Counted from the stretch's first letter, positions 44,805-53,415 are shown. The stretch: DNA of 64,000 nucleotides from Pelagihabitans sp947500445 (GCF_050589625.1 NZ_JBNGOP010000003.1:124001-188000); one strand, 5' to 3'. The notes: generated from the sequence alone by a model not told the origin. Translations and numbers: made by a program.

Positions 44805-45203
44805 ATGATTTTGAACGTAATCGTCATTGACGACTCGCCCTTGCAGTTGCTGCATGCCGTTAAATATGTGGAGCGGCACGAAAATTTAAGGTTGTTGGGA
44901 GCATATGCCAACCCGCTATTGGGGCTTCTTGCTATAGAAAGCGCTGCTGTGGATCTGATATTGTTGGATGTTGAAATGCCCGAAATGACCGGATTTGAAC
45001 TAAAATCGCACCTAAGTCGGGACACTGCGGTGGTCATGAACTCCAGTGAGCCGCGTTTTAAGGAAGTGGCAATGGGCACTGGAGCGTTCGATTTTTTGAG
45101 CAAACCCTTGAAGTTCGATGCCTTTGAAAGCACCATTGACCGCTTGATACAGCATCGGTTTTCAGTTCCAGTACCACATTTTGTAAGGGCCATCGCGAGT
45201 TAG
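44805..45203 (+). CDS. Single-domain receiver protein (CheY-like)
   Basis: 132 residues comprising only a receiver: acidic pocket in VIVIDDSPLQLL, phospho-acceptor D55 in LILLDVEMPEMTG, VVMNSSEPRF and the Lys of DFLSKPLKF. There is no DNA-binding or output domain, though the wording is closest to receivers of LytTR regulators, such as the gene just upstream, so it may be a truncated duplicate or a phosphate sink modulating the LytS/LytTR pair. It has its own 190-bp upstream gap. A palindromic repeat lies between it and the convergent next gene. Confidence 0.85.
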   Translation: MILNVIVIDDSPLQLLHAVKYVERHENLRLLGAYANPLLGLLAIESAAVDLILLDVEMPEMTGFELKSHLSRDTAVVMNSSEPRFKEVAMGTGAFDFLSKPLKFDAFESTIDRLIQHRFSVPVPHFVRAIAS

Positions 45204-45284
45204 GACCGATTGCCTTCCGTACGATCAGAACAGGATTCTTTTTGCCTACCGAAGAGGTATACAGAACGATTACAGTAACATATT

Positions 45285-45311
45285 ATACCATTTCAAAGTT
45301 AAAAATGGTAT
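45285..45311. repeat. Palindromic repeat, copy D
   Basis: ATACCATTTCAAAGTTAAAAATGGTAT, a full copy with one extra A, between two convergent genes and 10 bp from the stop at 45321. Confidence 0.9.
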
Positions 45312-45320
45312 TAGACGTCG

Positions 45321-46112
45321 TTAAATATAAAGGTCGATGTAAAAGCATTTTGGAACGCTTCTTCTTTCCGTTTCAAATCCATTTGACCGTTCTTCCGCAT
45401 ACCATACCGTGCCTTCCGCATCGGTCACTTTAAAATAGACATCCGGGCCTTGGGTCAAGGATATGGGCGTCTCAATGTTCACCATCGGGGAAAGAAAGGT
45501 CCTTTTAAAATCTTTGCCCCGATAATCGATCTGAAAATAGCCTTTTTCGTTGGTAACGGCCTTGCCTAAATAATCGTCTTTCAACCAATCGGCATCATAC
45601 CCGTAAACCGTAAGCCCAGCGATATTCTTTTCGCTGCCTTGAGCCAGTTTTAAATGCCCACAAAGCACCCAGGCATCGAACATTGTCCTGATACCGCTCC
45701 AAACGGAATACGAAAAACAGTAGTTCCAACTGTATACGTTCCCCTCGGCCTCATCTCGCCAAACCGGGTGCAAAACGGTTACGGAAAGCTGCACGCCCTT
45801 GTCCAATGGGGTGTCGTGGTTCGGTATCTTGGAGATAAAAAGGTCCAGGGCTATCGGTCCGTCGTTGTACGGTCCTAAGAGGTTTATTTCGTAGTTTCCT
45901 TGTGCGTCGGTAGTGCCCTCACCGATAAGATGCGGTTCCTTGTCCTCGACAATTTGGTCCGATAACACAACAAAAGAATACCTTTCGTCCGAGGAGGTCG
46001 GCCCGTTTTCCGTTGCATACAATTTTACGGTTACCTTACGCAAAGGCTCCCTTCCGTTGCCGCACAATTGTCCTGCCAAAAAGCCTTTTACAATGTAGTT
46101 CAAAGACGACAT
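45321..46112 (-). CDS. Protein with two transthyretin-like repeats, unknown function
   Basis: 263 residues, no signal peptide. Two domains each contain the turn typical of transthyretin/CarboxypepD-like beta-sandwiches: GEGTTDAQGNYEINLLGPYN near residue 65-85 and KAVTNEKGYFQIDYRGKDFK near 190-210, each preceded by a strand with hydroxylated or polar residues (VTVKLYAT; LTVYGYDADW). These domains usually bind ligands or serve as surface modules, but the lack of an export signal leaves the location open. I know no specific name. It is convergent with the receiver gene and followed upstream by a 760-bp gene-poor region. Confidence 0.75.
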   Translation of the reverse strand: MSSLNYIVKGFLAGQLCGNGREPLRKVTVKLYATENGPTSSDERYSFVVLSDQIVEDKEPHLIGEGTTDAQGNYEINLLGPYNDGPIALDLFISKIPNHDTPLDKGVQLSVTVLHPVWRDEAEGNVYSWNYCFSYSVWSGIRTMFDAWVLCGHLKLAQGSEKNIAGLTVYGYDADWLKDDYLGKAVTNEKGYFQIDYRGKDFKRTFLSPMVNIETPISLTQGPDVYFKVTDAEGTVWYAEERSNGFETERRSVPKCFYIDLYI

Positions 46113-46526
46113 AATGGTTTAAAGTTCGGTCGATTTAAAATTCGGTACGGGCATTTGAACGGATAGGTTCCATCTTCATTCATGATGAAGCTTTGCGGTG
46201 CCTTGGCATACCTCTATCGGTAAAACAACCAATAAAAAATTTCCATAGCATCCGTTTGAGTGCCGCCGCACCGTTTTCGGTTTCTACTAAGATATAGATT
46301 CTTCTTAACATTAAAACATTATGAAAGCGTTCGATAGTGTAGAATTTTCTCTAAGGCTGGCTTACTATTACGGCAAAAATGGGAAATCTACACCTTTAAG
46401 GTAGTGGCGGCCATCTTCAGTAGTGCGGAAACTGAGGGAGCGGTAAGTTTTACCCGACCGGTATGTCCGTCACTGGAGGAATTTGAAGTCACCGTAATGG
46501 TTCGTTGATGACAGACAAAACAGGTT

Positions 46527-46711
46527 ATACCATTTTAACTTTGAAATCGCGCGTGTAGAAATTGAATTACTTTTTAGTTGTTCGAGGCAAAAAGCTTGTC
46601 CCCGGCTTGACCGGGGACCTAAGCATAACCTTAGCTACGGTTATATTTTGTAACGAAGAACAGCTGAAAAAGAAACGATTAATTAGAGCTATTTCAAAGT
46701 TAAAATGGTGT
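46527..46711. repeat. 185-bp segment bounded by two inverted copies of the palindromic repeat
   Basis: ATACCATTTTAACTTTGAAAT at 46527-46547 and ATTTCAAAGTTAAAATGGT at 46691-46709 face each other, each lacking its inner arm. Between them is a strong hairpin, GTCCCCGG-cttga-CCGGGGAC (about 46596-46616). The 46113-46873 gap also holds an open stretch 46350-46508 ending ...FEVTVMVR and a terminator at 46814-46848, but no gene I can support. Confidence 0.65.
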
Positions 46712-46813
46712 TAGGTGTTAACAACGGTCGATGGTGTAATCTATCAACTGAATTACCACCTGGTCGTAGCGACCAAGTGAACGGGTCGTCCGATCTGACC
46801 AAATTGTTATAAA

Positions 46814-46848
46814 GACAGCCCCTACTTCATTATAGTCGGGGCGGTTTT
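46814..46848 (+). terminator. Terminator-like hairpin upstream of 46892 gene
   Basis: GCCCCTA and its near-complement TCGGGGC enclose cttcattatag, followed by ggTTTTTG. No plus-strand gene ends before it; it may end a small RNA (about 46720-46848 also contains the hairpin TGGTCG-tag-CGACCA) or act as a leader attenuator. Confidence 0.5.
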
Positions 46849-46891
46849 TGCTTTCGGTATAAGATTTGAACAATTGTACCGTTTTTATGGT

Positions 46892-47689
46892 ATGCAAATC
46901 CTTTTTTCACTTCCCTTGTTGGTAACATGGGGTTGCCTTCTCTTTTTTGGCGGCCTTTCTTCCGTGGCGCAGGAAATAACCGTTTCGCCTCGTACGGTAC
47001 ATGTGTTTGTTGCGCTTTGCGACAATGACAACCAAGGAATCGTTCCGGTATCCAAAAACTTGGGCAATGGCCAAAACCCAAAAACGAACCTGTATTGGGG
47101 TGCGTTATATGGGGTGAAAACACATTTTAAAAAAAGTAAGGATTGGGTATTTATACAAAACGTGGAAACCGATAATCCGAATATTTTAGAACGGATTCTT
47201 TTCAAACACAGCAAAACGGAAACCTATCTGTTGGCCGATGCCTACGACGGGAGAACTATTTACGATACCACTGTTGATTTTTTGGAAGCCTCGGCCGGAA
47301 ATGCGGAACAAAAGATAGGGTATGGCGAAAAGGAGCTTTGCTTTGGTGGAGGCTCCGATCTGTTGGCCTATGTGGGGCATGACGGGCTTATGGATTTTGA
47401 ACTGCGCCTGACCCTCGAACCTGCGAATGTCAAAAAGAGAGATGCTATTATTTTGGCCTGTGTAAGCAAAACCTTTTTTGAACCTTATCTAAAAATGGCA
47501 GGGGCAAACCCCTTGGTGTGGACTACCGGGCTGATGTCCCCCGAAGCATACACCCTTAAATCGGCACTGGACGGCTGGATATTGGGAGAAACCGACGCGT
47601 TGGTTCGCGAACGGGCGGCAAAAGGCTACCATACCTACCAGAAGTGTGGTATGCGTGGTGCAAGAAACCTTTTGGTCACTGGCTACTAA
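46892..47689 (+). CDS. Secreted protein with caspase-like His-Cys arrangement, unknown family
   Basis: From the ATG at 46892 (the frame also opens at a TTG at 46874) there are 265 residues with a signal peptide ending SSVAQ. Strand-like segments with RTVHVFVALCDNDNQGIVPV, LLAYVGHDGLMDF (H163) and AIILACVSKTFFEP (C190) follow the order strand-His then strand-Cys seen in clan CD peptidases; a final WTTGLMSPEAYTL could line the site. I recall similar conserved proteins annotated only as hypothetical. Peptidase activity is inference. Monocistronic, ending in a short palindromic repeat. Confidence 0.7.
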   Translation: MQILFSLPLLVTWGCLLFFGGLSSVAQEITVSPRTVHVFVALCDNDNQGIVPVSKNLGNGQNPKTNLYWGALYGVKTHFKKSKDWVFIQNVETDNPNILERILFKHSKTETYLLADAYDGRTIYDTTVDFLEASAGNAEQKIGYGEKELCFGGGSDLLAYVGHDGLMDFELRLTLEPANVKKRDAIILACVSKTFFEPYLKMAGANPLVWTTGLMSPEAYTLKSALDGWILGETDALVRERAAKGYHTYQKCGMRGARNLLVTGY

Positions 47690-47704
47690 TACCAGAAATG
47701 GTAT
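47689..47704. repeat. Palindromic repeat, minimal variant
   Basis: ATACCAGAAATGGTAT overlaps the last base of the stop codon of the preceding gene; it has the family's arms but a two-base loop. Confidence 0.55.
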
Positions 47705-47931
47705 AAAGGTATGCACAGCACGGGTTCCCTTTCCGGGGCGATAATATAAACACCTTACCACTTCCTAAATCACATACCGTAAATCCAATAGCACATTCCT
47801 AAGGACTAAAACGCGGCATGGGTAACGATTCGGAACCTTAAAACAACAGTTGAGCACAATTCCTGTGTATCATACTATGGGAATGGGGTACTATTGCCAC
47901 ATGTTATGCGAAACCAGTTAAAACTTATATC

Positions 47932-49584
47932 ATGAAAAAAATAGTACTGCTGATCATTACCTTTCTTACGCTTGTCCACGGACTAAAAGCCCAACTGACC
48001 ACCGAACAATGGCAAGAAGACCTGCACTTTTTGCAAAAGACAATACATGACGAGTATGCCTCCCTATTCGTAAAAACGACACCGACCGACTTTGATGCGG
48101 CGGTAGAGAGCTTACATGCGCAAATACCGGATATGGAGCCCCATGAAATCATTGTAGGGATGTCCCGCATTATCGCATTGTTCCGATACGGACATACCGA
48201 TATCAGTTTTAACCAGAAACCGTACGATTTTCGATACCTGCCCATTAACCTATATATATATATATTCGGGGACGAGATACGCATACAGGGTACTGAAAAA
48301 AAGTATGAAAGCGCCGTCGGGGCCAAGGTGTTGGCAATCAATACGATTCCGATATCGGAAGCTGTGGAACGCATTCGCCCGGTGGTAAATAGTGAGAACG
48401 AACAATATTTTAAGGCCTATGGCATCAATTATCTGCGAATTCCAGAGGTACTGCATGCGCAGGGAATCATACAAAATTTGGATAAGGGAATCGACTTCAC
48501 CCTTGAAAAAAACGGGACGGTGTTTACGGTTACTTTTTCTGCCTTGCCCAAAGGAGCATATGTTCCTACCACTCGGGGATATGTTTTTCAGGACGAGAAT
48601 TGGGTGTCGGCACGAAAAAAGGATTCCCTACCACGATATCTTAAAAAATTGGATAGGGTGTATTATTCCGAATACCTACCAAAGGAAAAAGCACTTTACG
48701 TAAGGCACAGCCGAATCCAGGACGATACCGAAGAAAGCACTGCGGACTTTTATAATAGGGTTTTCGACTTTGTGGAAAACAACGAGGTGGAAAGGCTGAT
48801 CATCGATGTAAGGCTCAATGGCGGCGGCAACAATTATTTGAATAGGAAGGTGATTACAGGTATTGTCGAAACAAAAAAAATAAATCAGGTGGGCAAACTT
48901 TTCGTATTGCTCGGTCGCCGCACCTTTTCGGCCTGTCAAAATTTGGTGAATGAAATGGATAATTACACAAACGCCATTTTTCTTGGAGAACCCACTGCCG
49001 AAAACATTAATTTTTGGGGAGATGCGCGACCGGTTGCGTTACCGAACAGTACCATACCGGTATACCTTTCCTTTGCCTGGTGGCAGGACAAACCGGTTTG
49101 GGAAAACGCCGAATGGCTTGCGCCGACGATGAAAATAGAGCCAAGTTTCCAGCAATATGTCGATAACCGGGATCCTGTACTACAAGCCGCATTGTCGTTC
49201 GATGCCCAAGGTTTTCAACCCAACCCCATGCAGTACGTAACCGATTTATACAGTGCCGGAAAAACTGAGGAGCTGGCTACGGAACTCCCCAAAATGATCC
49301 ACGACCCTAGATACGGATTCGTAGACTTTGAAACGGAATTGAGCAAAAAAGGACAGCTTTTATTGAATAGCGGGAGAACAAGGGAAGTTCAGGCTTCGGT
49401 ACAGGTATTTCACATGATCGCCCAACTTTTTCCCGATTCGGCAAGGGCATGGAAAAATGTAGGGGCAGCGTATGCCAGAACGGGGGCTGTTGATGAGGCT
49501 ACCTCATTTTTGGAAAAAGCAATGACTATGGACGATGGCGCTATTGCCGTTGAGGCCCGACAATTGCTGAAAGAATTGAAATAA
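47932..49584 (+). CDS. Secreted S41-family peptidase-like protein with TPR tail
   Basis: 550 residues; signal peptide ending GLKA. The N-terminal helical part (TEQWQEDLHFLQKTIHDEYA) and the core (VERLIIDVRLNGGGNNYLNR, then FVLLGRRTFSACQNLVNEM with S333, FLGEPTAENINFWGD) follow the S41 C-terminal-processing-peptidase fold. The usual Ser plus Lys four residues later is not present (Asn at that position), so it resembles the S41 members that use other residues or have lost activity. No PDZ domain is obvious. The last 70 residues look like two TPR-type helical pairs (WKNVGAAYARTGAVDEATS). A terminator follows 42 bp after the stop. Confidence 0.8.
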   Translation: MKKIVLLIITFLTLVHGLKAQLTTEQWQEDLHFLQKTIHDEYASLFVKTTPTDFDAAVESLHAQIPDMEPHEIIVGMSRIIALFRYGHTDISFNQKPYDFRYLPINLYIYIFGDEIRIQGTEKKYESAVGAKVLAINTIPISEAVERIRPVVNSENEQYFKAYGINYLRIPEVLHAQGIIQNLDKGIDFTLEKNGTVFTVTFSALPKGAYVPTTRGYVFQDENWVSARKKDSLPRYLKKLDRVYYSEYLPKEKALYVRHSRIQDDTEESTADFYNRVFDFVENNEVERLIIDVRLNGGGNNYLNRKVITGIVETKKINQVGKLFVLLGRRTFSACQNLVNEMDNYTNAIFLGEPTAENINFWGDARPVALPNSTIPVYLSFAWWQDKPVWENAEWLAPTMKIEPSFQQYVDNRDPVLQAALSFDAQGFQPNPMQYVTDLYSAGKTEELATELPKMIHDPRYGFVDFETELSKKGQLLLNSGRTREVQASVQVFHMIAQLFPDSARAWKNVGAAYARTGAVDEATSFLEKAMTMDDGAIAVEARQLLKELK

Positions 49585-49626
49585 TGCTCCCAATTAACCG
49601 GTAAACAAGCTAACTCATACCATAAA

Positions 49627-49653
49627 AAACCTGCTGGTTACAGCAGGTTTTTC
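49627..49653. terminator. Bidirectional terminator between S41-like gene and ahcY
   Basis: AAACCTGCTG-gtta-CAGCAGGTTT, ten perfect pairs, with T runs on both strands. Confidence 0.92.
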
Positions 49654-49750
49654 TAGTCTATATTGATTCCTCTAAATCCATATCAATGGAAAAACAACAA
49701 TCATTTAATGATGTCAGTGTTTGCGTTTGCATCATGAACATTGTTCTTTC

Positions 49751-49784
49751 ATAACTCATAACTCATAACTCATAACTCATAAAC
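49751..49784. repeat. Heptanucleotide tandem repeat (ATAACTC)4-5
   Basis: Four exact ataactc units and a partial fifth end two bases before the ahcY stop codon (49786). Third heptamer array in the window, again directly 3' of a minus-strand gene. Confidence 0.92.
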
Positions 49785-49785
49785 C

Positions 49786-51102
49786 CTAGTACCTATAATA
49801 CTCGGGCTTAAAAGGGCCTTCCACGGTAACTCCGATGTAATCGGCCTGATCTTTTTTCAGCTCCGTCAATTCCGCTCCCAATCGCGATAGGTGCAATGCC
49901 GCTACTTTTTCATCCAAATGTTTGGGCAACATGTATACCTGGTTCTCGTAATTTTCGCTATGCTTCCAAAGTTCGATTTGTGCCAAAGTCTGGTTCGTAA
50001 ACGAGTTGCTCATTACAAAACTAGGGTGTCCCGTAGCACAGCCCAAGTTTACCAAACGCCCTTCGGCCAAAATAATGATATCTTTCCCATCGATGGTATA
50101 CTTGTCCACTTGGGGCTTTATTTCATCTTTGGTATCTCCGTAGTTGCCGTTCAACCATGCCATATCGATTTCGTTATCGAAGTGGCCAATGTTACAAACG
50201 ATAGCCTTATCCTTAAGTGCCTTAAAGTGTTCGGCCCGGATGATATCCTTGTTGCCCGTTGTGGTGATCACAATGTCCGCGTTACCGATAACGGTTTCCA
50301 ATTTTTTCACTTCAAACCCTTCCATACAGGCTTGCAATGCGCAAATAGGATCGATCTCCGTTACCGTTACTATTGCACCGGCACCAGCAAAAGAAGCGGC
50401 GGTCCCTTTACCGACATCGCCATAACCGGCAACGACAACCCGTTTCCCGGCCAGCATGGTATCGGTAGCCCTTCGAATGGCATCTACCGCACTTTCGCGA
50501 CATCCATATTTATTATCGAATTTCGATTTTGTTACCGAGTCGTTAACGTTGATCGCGGGCATCGGCAAAGTGCCATTTTTAACCCGTTCGTACAAACGGT
50601 GCACCCCGGTAGTGGTTTCTTCGGAAAGTCCTTTAATGGCCTTGGCCAGTTCAGGGTAACGGTCCAGTACCATGTTGGTCAGATCGCCACCATCGTCCAA
50701 GATCATATTCAGTGGTTCCCTGTCCTCTCCAAAAAATAAGGTTTGTTCGATACACCAATCAAATTCTTCTTCGTTCATCCCTTTCCAGGCGTATACCGGA
50801 ATACCAGCTGCCGCAATTGCCGCCGCTGCATGGTCCTGGGTAGAAAAAATATTGCACGAACTCCACGTCACATCGGCGCCCAATGCCACCAAAGTTTCGA
50901 TCAATACCGCCGTTTGAATGGTCATGTGCAAACAACCGGCGATACGGGAACCCTTCAAAGGCTGTTCTTGCCCATATTCTTCGCGCAATGCCATTAACCC
51001 CGGCATTTCGGCTTCAGCTAAATTTATTTCTTTTCTTCCCCAATCGGCCAAAGAGATGTCTTTCACTTTATAGGGTACATAAGGAACAGTTTCTGTACTC
51101 AT
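49786..51102 (-). CDS. ahcY: Adenosylhomocysteinase
   Basis: 438 residues, complete S-adenosylhomocysteine hydrolase, which splits S-adenosylhomocysteine into adenosine and homocysteine using bound NAD and so relieves methyltransferase inhibition. Signatures: GCLHMTIQTAVLIETLVALG, SCNIFSTQDHAAAA, INVNDSVTKSKFDNKYGCRE with catalytic Lys and Asp, the NAD loop VVAGYGDVGKGTAASFAGAG, and the C-terminal cap GVTVEGPFKPEYYRY. A TACCTTTG -7 box is seen upstream at 51160-51167. Monocistronic; a phosphopantetheinyl transferase gene diverges from it. Confidence 0.98.
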   Translation of the reverse strand: MSTETVPYVPYKVKDISLADWGRKEINLAEAEMPGLMALREEYGQEQPLKGSRIAGCLHMTIQTAVLIETLVALGADVTWSSCNIFSTQDHAAAAIAAAGIPVYAWKGMNEEEFDWCIEQTLFFGEDREPLNMILDDGGDLTNMVLDRYPELAKAIKGLSEETTTGVHRLYERVKNGTLPMPAINVNDSVTKSKFDNKYGCRESAVDAIRRATDTMLAGKRVVVAGYGDVGKGTAASFAGAGAIVTVTEIDPICALQACMEGFEVKKLETVIGNADIVITTTGNKDIIRAEHFKALKDKAIVCNIGHFDNEIDMAWLNGNYGDTKDEIKPQVDKYTIDGKDIIILAEGRLVNLGCATGHPSFVMSNSFTNQTLAQIELWKHSENYENQVYMLPKHLDEKVAALHLSRLGAELTELKKDQADYIGVTVEGPFKPEYYRY

Positions 51103-51159
51103 ATTATTTTTTATTTTTTACTTTCGTTGCGAGGTGCAAATGCCTCCTTTTTCGAACCG

Positions 51160-51167
51160 CAAAGGTA
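51160..51167 (-). promoter_or_regulatory. -7 box of ahcY promoter
   Basis: TACCTTTG read on the minus strand fits TAnnTTTG; no clear TTTG element at the expected upstream distance, so the assignment is moderate. Transcription would begin about 55 nt before the ATG. Confidence 0.55.
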
Positions 51168-51187
51168 CAAATTCTCTTAGGAAACGT

Positions 51188-51820
51188 ATGCCCATTTATA
51201 AGACAATACAATTAAATTCCGCAACGGTCGTCTACGTATGGAAGATCCAAGAGTCTGAAAATGAGCTCGCAAAGGATATTGAGTTGACACCGCATTGCCA
51301 AAAGCGAATGGTGGGAATGAAATCGGAGCTGCATCGGAGAGGTTTTTTAAGTATTCGTCATTTGCTGGCCCGGGCGGGGTATGTCGATCATGACCTGTAT
51401 TACGATTCGAACGGAAAACCCCATCTTAAGGATGGTAAGCACATTTCCATTACGCACTCCTATCAGTTTACCGGTATCATTATCGGCGATACCGATGAAG
51501 TAGGTATCGATATTGAAAAACAACGGGATAAAATTTTGCGGATTGCCCATAAGTTTACGCCGGTAACCGAATATCGAACCCTGGCCAACTCGGATGCCCT
51601 GGTGCGAAAACTGACCATTGTTTGGGGCTGTAAAGAGTCGTTATACAAAATTTATGCGGAGCCTGGGCTCAGTTTTTTACAGCATATCGACATCAAAGAT
51701 TTTGGATTGGAAAGTGGCACGACAACGGGGGAAATACGCTATAAGGGAAAGCTTTCCGGATATCGTATCCATTTTCTGGAATTCGAAGGTTTTACCTGCG
51801 TGTATGCCATCGCGCAATGA
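51188..51820 (+). CDS. 4'-phosphopantetheinyl transferase (Sfp type)
   Basis: From the ATG at 51188 (210 residues); the longer frame from 51134 would run into the ahcY promoter region. It has both Sfp-type motifs, VGIDIEKQRDKIL (Mg2+-binding Asp and Glu) and VWGCKESLYKIY (WxxKESxxK), plus HISITHSYQFTGIII upstream. It transfers the phosphopantetheine arm from CoA to acyl or peptidyl carrier proteins. No carrier protein or polyketide cluster is nearby; it probably serves the fatty-acid ACP. Divergent from ahcY. Confidence 0.92.
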   Translation: MPIYKTIQLNSATVVYVWKIQESENELAKDIELTPHCQKRMVGMKSELHRRGFLSIRHLLARAGYVDHDLYYDSNGKPHLKDGKHISITHSYQFTGIIIGDTDEVGIDIEKQRDKILRIAHKFTPVTEYRTLANSDALVRKLTIVWGCKESLYKIYAEPGLSFLQHIDIKDFGLESGTTTGEIRYKGKLSGYRIHFLEFEGFTCVYAIAQ

Positions 51821-52001
51821 ATGTAGATGCCCCACAATTATCCCGGTTTTGAAGCAGTTTCGTGCCGTAATAGATTTTCTAATACATAAAACGGGATTAT
51901 GTATCTTGTCCCTTGAAAATGCAAAGTTAACAGCTAAAAAAACGGCCCAAAACGAGTTCAATATTTGATATTTTCAGAACAAACCCATATACAAGAACAC
52001 C

Positions 52002-52262
52002 ATGGATATTTCCGTAGCGCTTACTTTTTCGCCGCTTCAAGACGATTTTGAAGAACACATCATCCGTTTCATACAAAACCTTCGGGCATCCGGTCTTACC
52101 GTTCTCGAAAATCCGTTAAGTACTCAGGTTTACGGCGAGTATGATGCGGTAATGGCAGTACTACATACCGAAATAAAAACGGCTTTTGAGTTGATGGACA
52201 AAGGGCTGATGTACCTTAAAATGGTGAAAACCGACCGAAGTACCTATGAACCCCATTTTTGA
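52002..52262 (+). CDS. YkoF/MTH1187-like thiamine-binding domain protein
   Basis: 86-residue protein, MDISVALTFSPLQDDFEEHI at the start and GEYDAVMAVLHTEIKTAFEL later, matching the small ferredoxin-like fold of YkoF/thiamine-binding proteins that bind thiamine or its pyrimidine. It overlaps the pnuC-like gene by 17 bp and is therefore translationally linked to it. With a PnuC-type transporter next to it, cytoplasmic thiamine or HMP binding fits, but the third gene in the run is NadR-like, so an NAD-related role cannot be ruled out. Confidence 0.8.
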   Translation: MDISVALTFSPLQDDFEEHIIRFIQNLRASGLTVLENPLSTQVYGEYDAVMAVLHTEIKTAFELMDKGLMYLKMVKTDRSTYEPHF

Positions 52263-52878
52263 TTTTTTTATAGACGCCTACCGAGGAAAGGAGAACTTCG
52301 TCATCATTTTAGAGGCAATCGTTTTCATTAGCGGAATTGCCAGTGTTTGGTTCGCAAAGCAGCAAAACATTTTGGCGTATCCGACCGGATTGGTGGCTAC
52401 GGTGATTACGGTGTACCTGTTTTTAAAAGATGGGCTGTTGGGGGATATGATGATGAATTTTTATTGGTCCGTAATGAGTATCTACGGCTGGTGGAACTGG
52501 AGCAGAAAGAAAGCGGGCGAAACATTGGTGAAAGTTACCCGGACCAATGCCAGGGAAAAAAGCATCGGTATTCTGTTGTTTTTTGGGACCATCCTTTTCA
52601 ACTATGCCGTATATCGTTTTTTTGAGTACGACATTGCGCCTTCAAACTATATCGATATGGTAACGTCGGGTATATTTTTTACCGCCATGTGGTATATGGC
52701 ACTTAAAAAGTTGGAAAACTGGACACTTTGGATCATAGCCGACTTGATTACGATACCCCTATATGCCTACAGGGGTTGGGGAATGCTTTCTTTTCAATAT
52801 GTTATATTTACTGTTTTGGCCGTACAAGCCTACCTGTTATGGAAGAAAAGTATCGACAAGAGCCTTCAAACATCCTAA
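52246..52878 (+). CDS. PnuC-family vitamin transporter
   Basis: 210 residues with seven or eight membrane segments; MNFYWSVMSIYGWWNWSRKK carries the YGWWxW-type motif of PnuC, and LENWTLWIIADLITIPLYAY is the conserved late loop. PnuC proteins move nicotinamide riboside and PnuT relatives move thiamine, by facilitated diffusion trapped by phosphorylation. The overlapping thiamine-binding gene upstream argues for thiamine, and the overlapping NadR-like kinase downstream for nicotinamide riboside. The sequence alone does not decide. No riboswitch was seen in the 180-bp gap before this gene run. Confidence 0.9.
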   Translation: MNPIFDFFIDAYRGKENFVIILEAIVFISGIASVWFAKQQNILAYPTGLVATVITVYLFLKDGLLGDMMMNFYWSVMSIYGWWNWSRKKAGETLVKVTRTNAREKSIGILLFFGTILFNYAVYRFFEYDIAPSNYIDMVTSGIFFTAMWYMALKKLENWTLWIIADLITIPLYAYRGWGMLSFQYVIFTVLAVQAYLLWKKSIDKSLQTS

Positions 52879-53411
52879 AAATCGTTTTATTCGGTCCCGA
52901 ATCTACGGGAAAAACGACCTTGTCGAGACAGTTGGCCGAATGTTACCGTACGGAATGGGTCCCCGAATACGCACGGGAATACCTGCAACGGAAATGGGAC
53001 AAGGAACAAAAAGTGTGTGAGCCAGAGGATCTACTTCCCATTGCGGCAGGTCAAATGCGATTGGAAAACGAAGGAACAAAAAAGGCAAATAAGGTACTGT
53101 TCTGTGATACCGATCTGCTGGAGACCAAAGTATATTCCGAAGCGTATTATGTTGGGTATTGCGATCCCGTTTTAGAAAAGTATGCGCTCTTGAACACTTA
53201 CGACCTCTATTTTCTTACGGGTATCGATGTGCCTTGGGTTAAGGACGACTTAAGGGACAAACCCCTCGAACGGGCCAAGATGTTCGATTATTTCAAAAGT
53301 ACATTGGAAAAGTATCAACGTAATTTCGTTACTTTAACGGGGGACAAGGAAACACGCTTGGCAACCGCAAAAACACATATCAATAGATTATTACGAACAA
53401 AAGCAATTTAA
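52839..53411 (+). CDS. NadR-like AAA ATPase / ribosylnicotinamide kinase-type protein
   Basis: 190 residues from the ATG at 52839, overlapping the pnuC-like gene by 40 bp. A Walker A, IVLFGPESTGKTTLSRQLA, is followed by WVPEYAREYLQ and LFCDTDLLETKVYSEAYY with FLTGIDVPWVKDDLRD, the pattern of the kinase half of NadR that phosphorylates nicotinamide riboside and of related AAA_28 proteins. The nucleotidyltransferase half is absent. By phosphorylating the imported vitamin it would trap the PnuC substrate. Thiamine kinase activity is a less usual alternative. Confidence 0.88.
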   Translation: MEEKYRQEPSNILKIVLFGPESTGKTTLSRQLAECYRTEWVPEYAREYLQRKWDKEQKVCEPEDLLPIAAGQMRLENEGTKKANKVLFCDTDLLETKVYSEAYYVGYCDPVLEKYALLNTYDLYFLTGIDVPWVKDDLRDKPLERAKMFDYFKSTLEKYQRNFVTLTGDKETRLATAKTHINRLLRTKAI

Positions 53412-53415
53412 ACAC

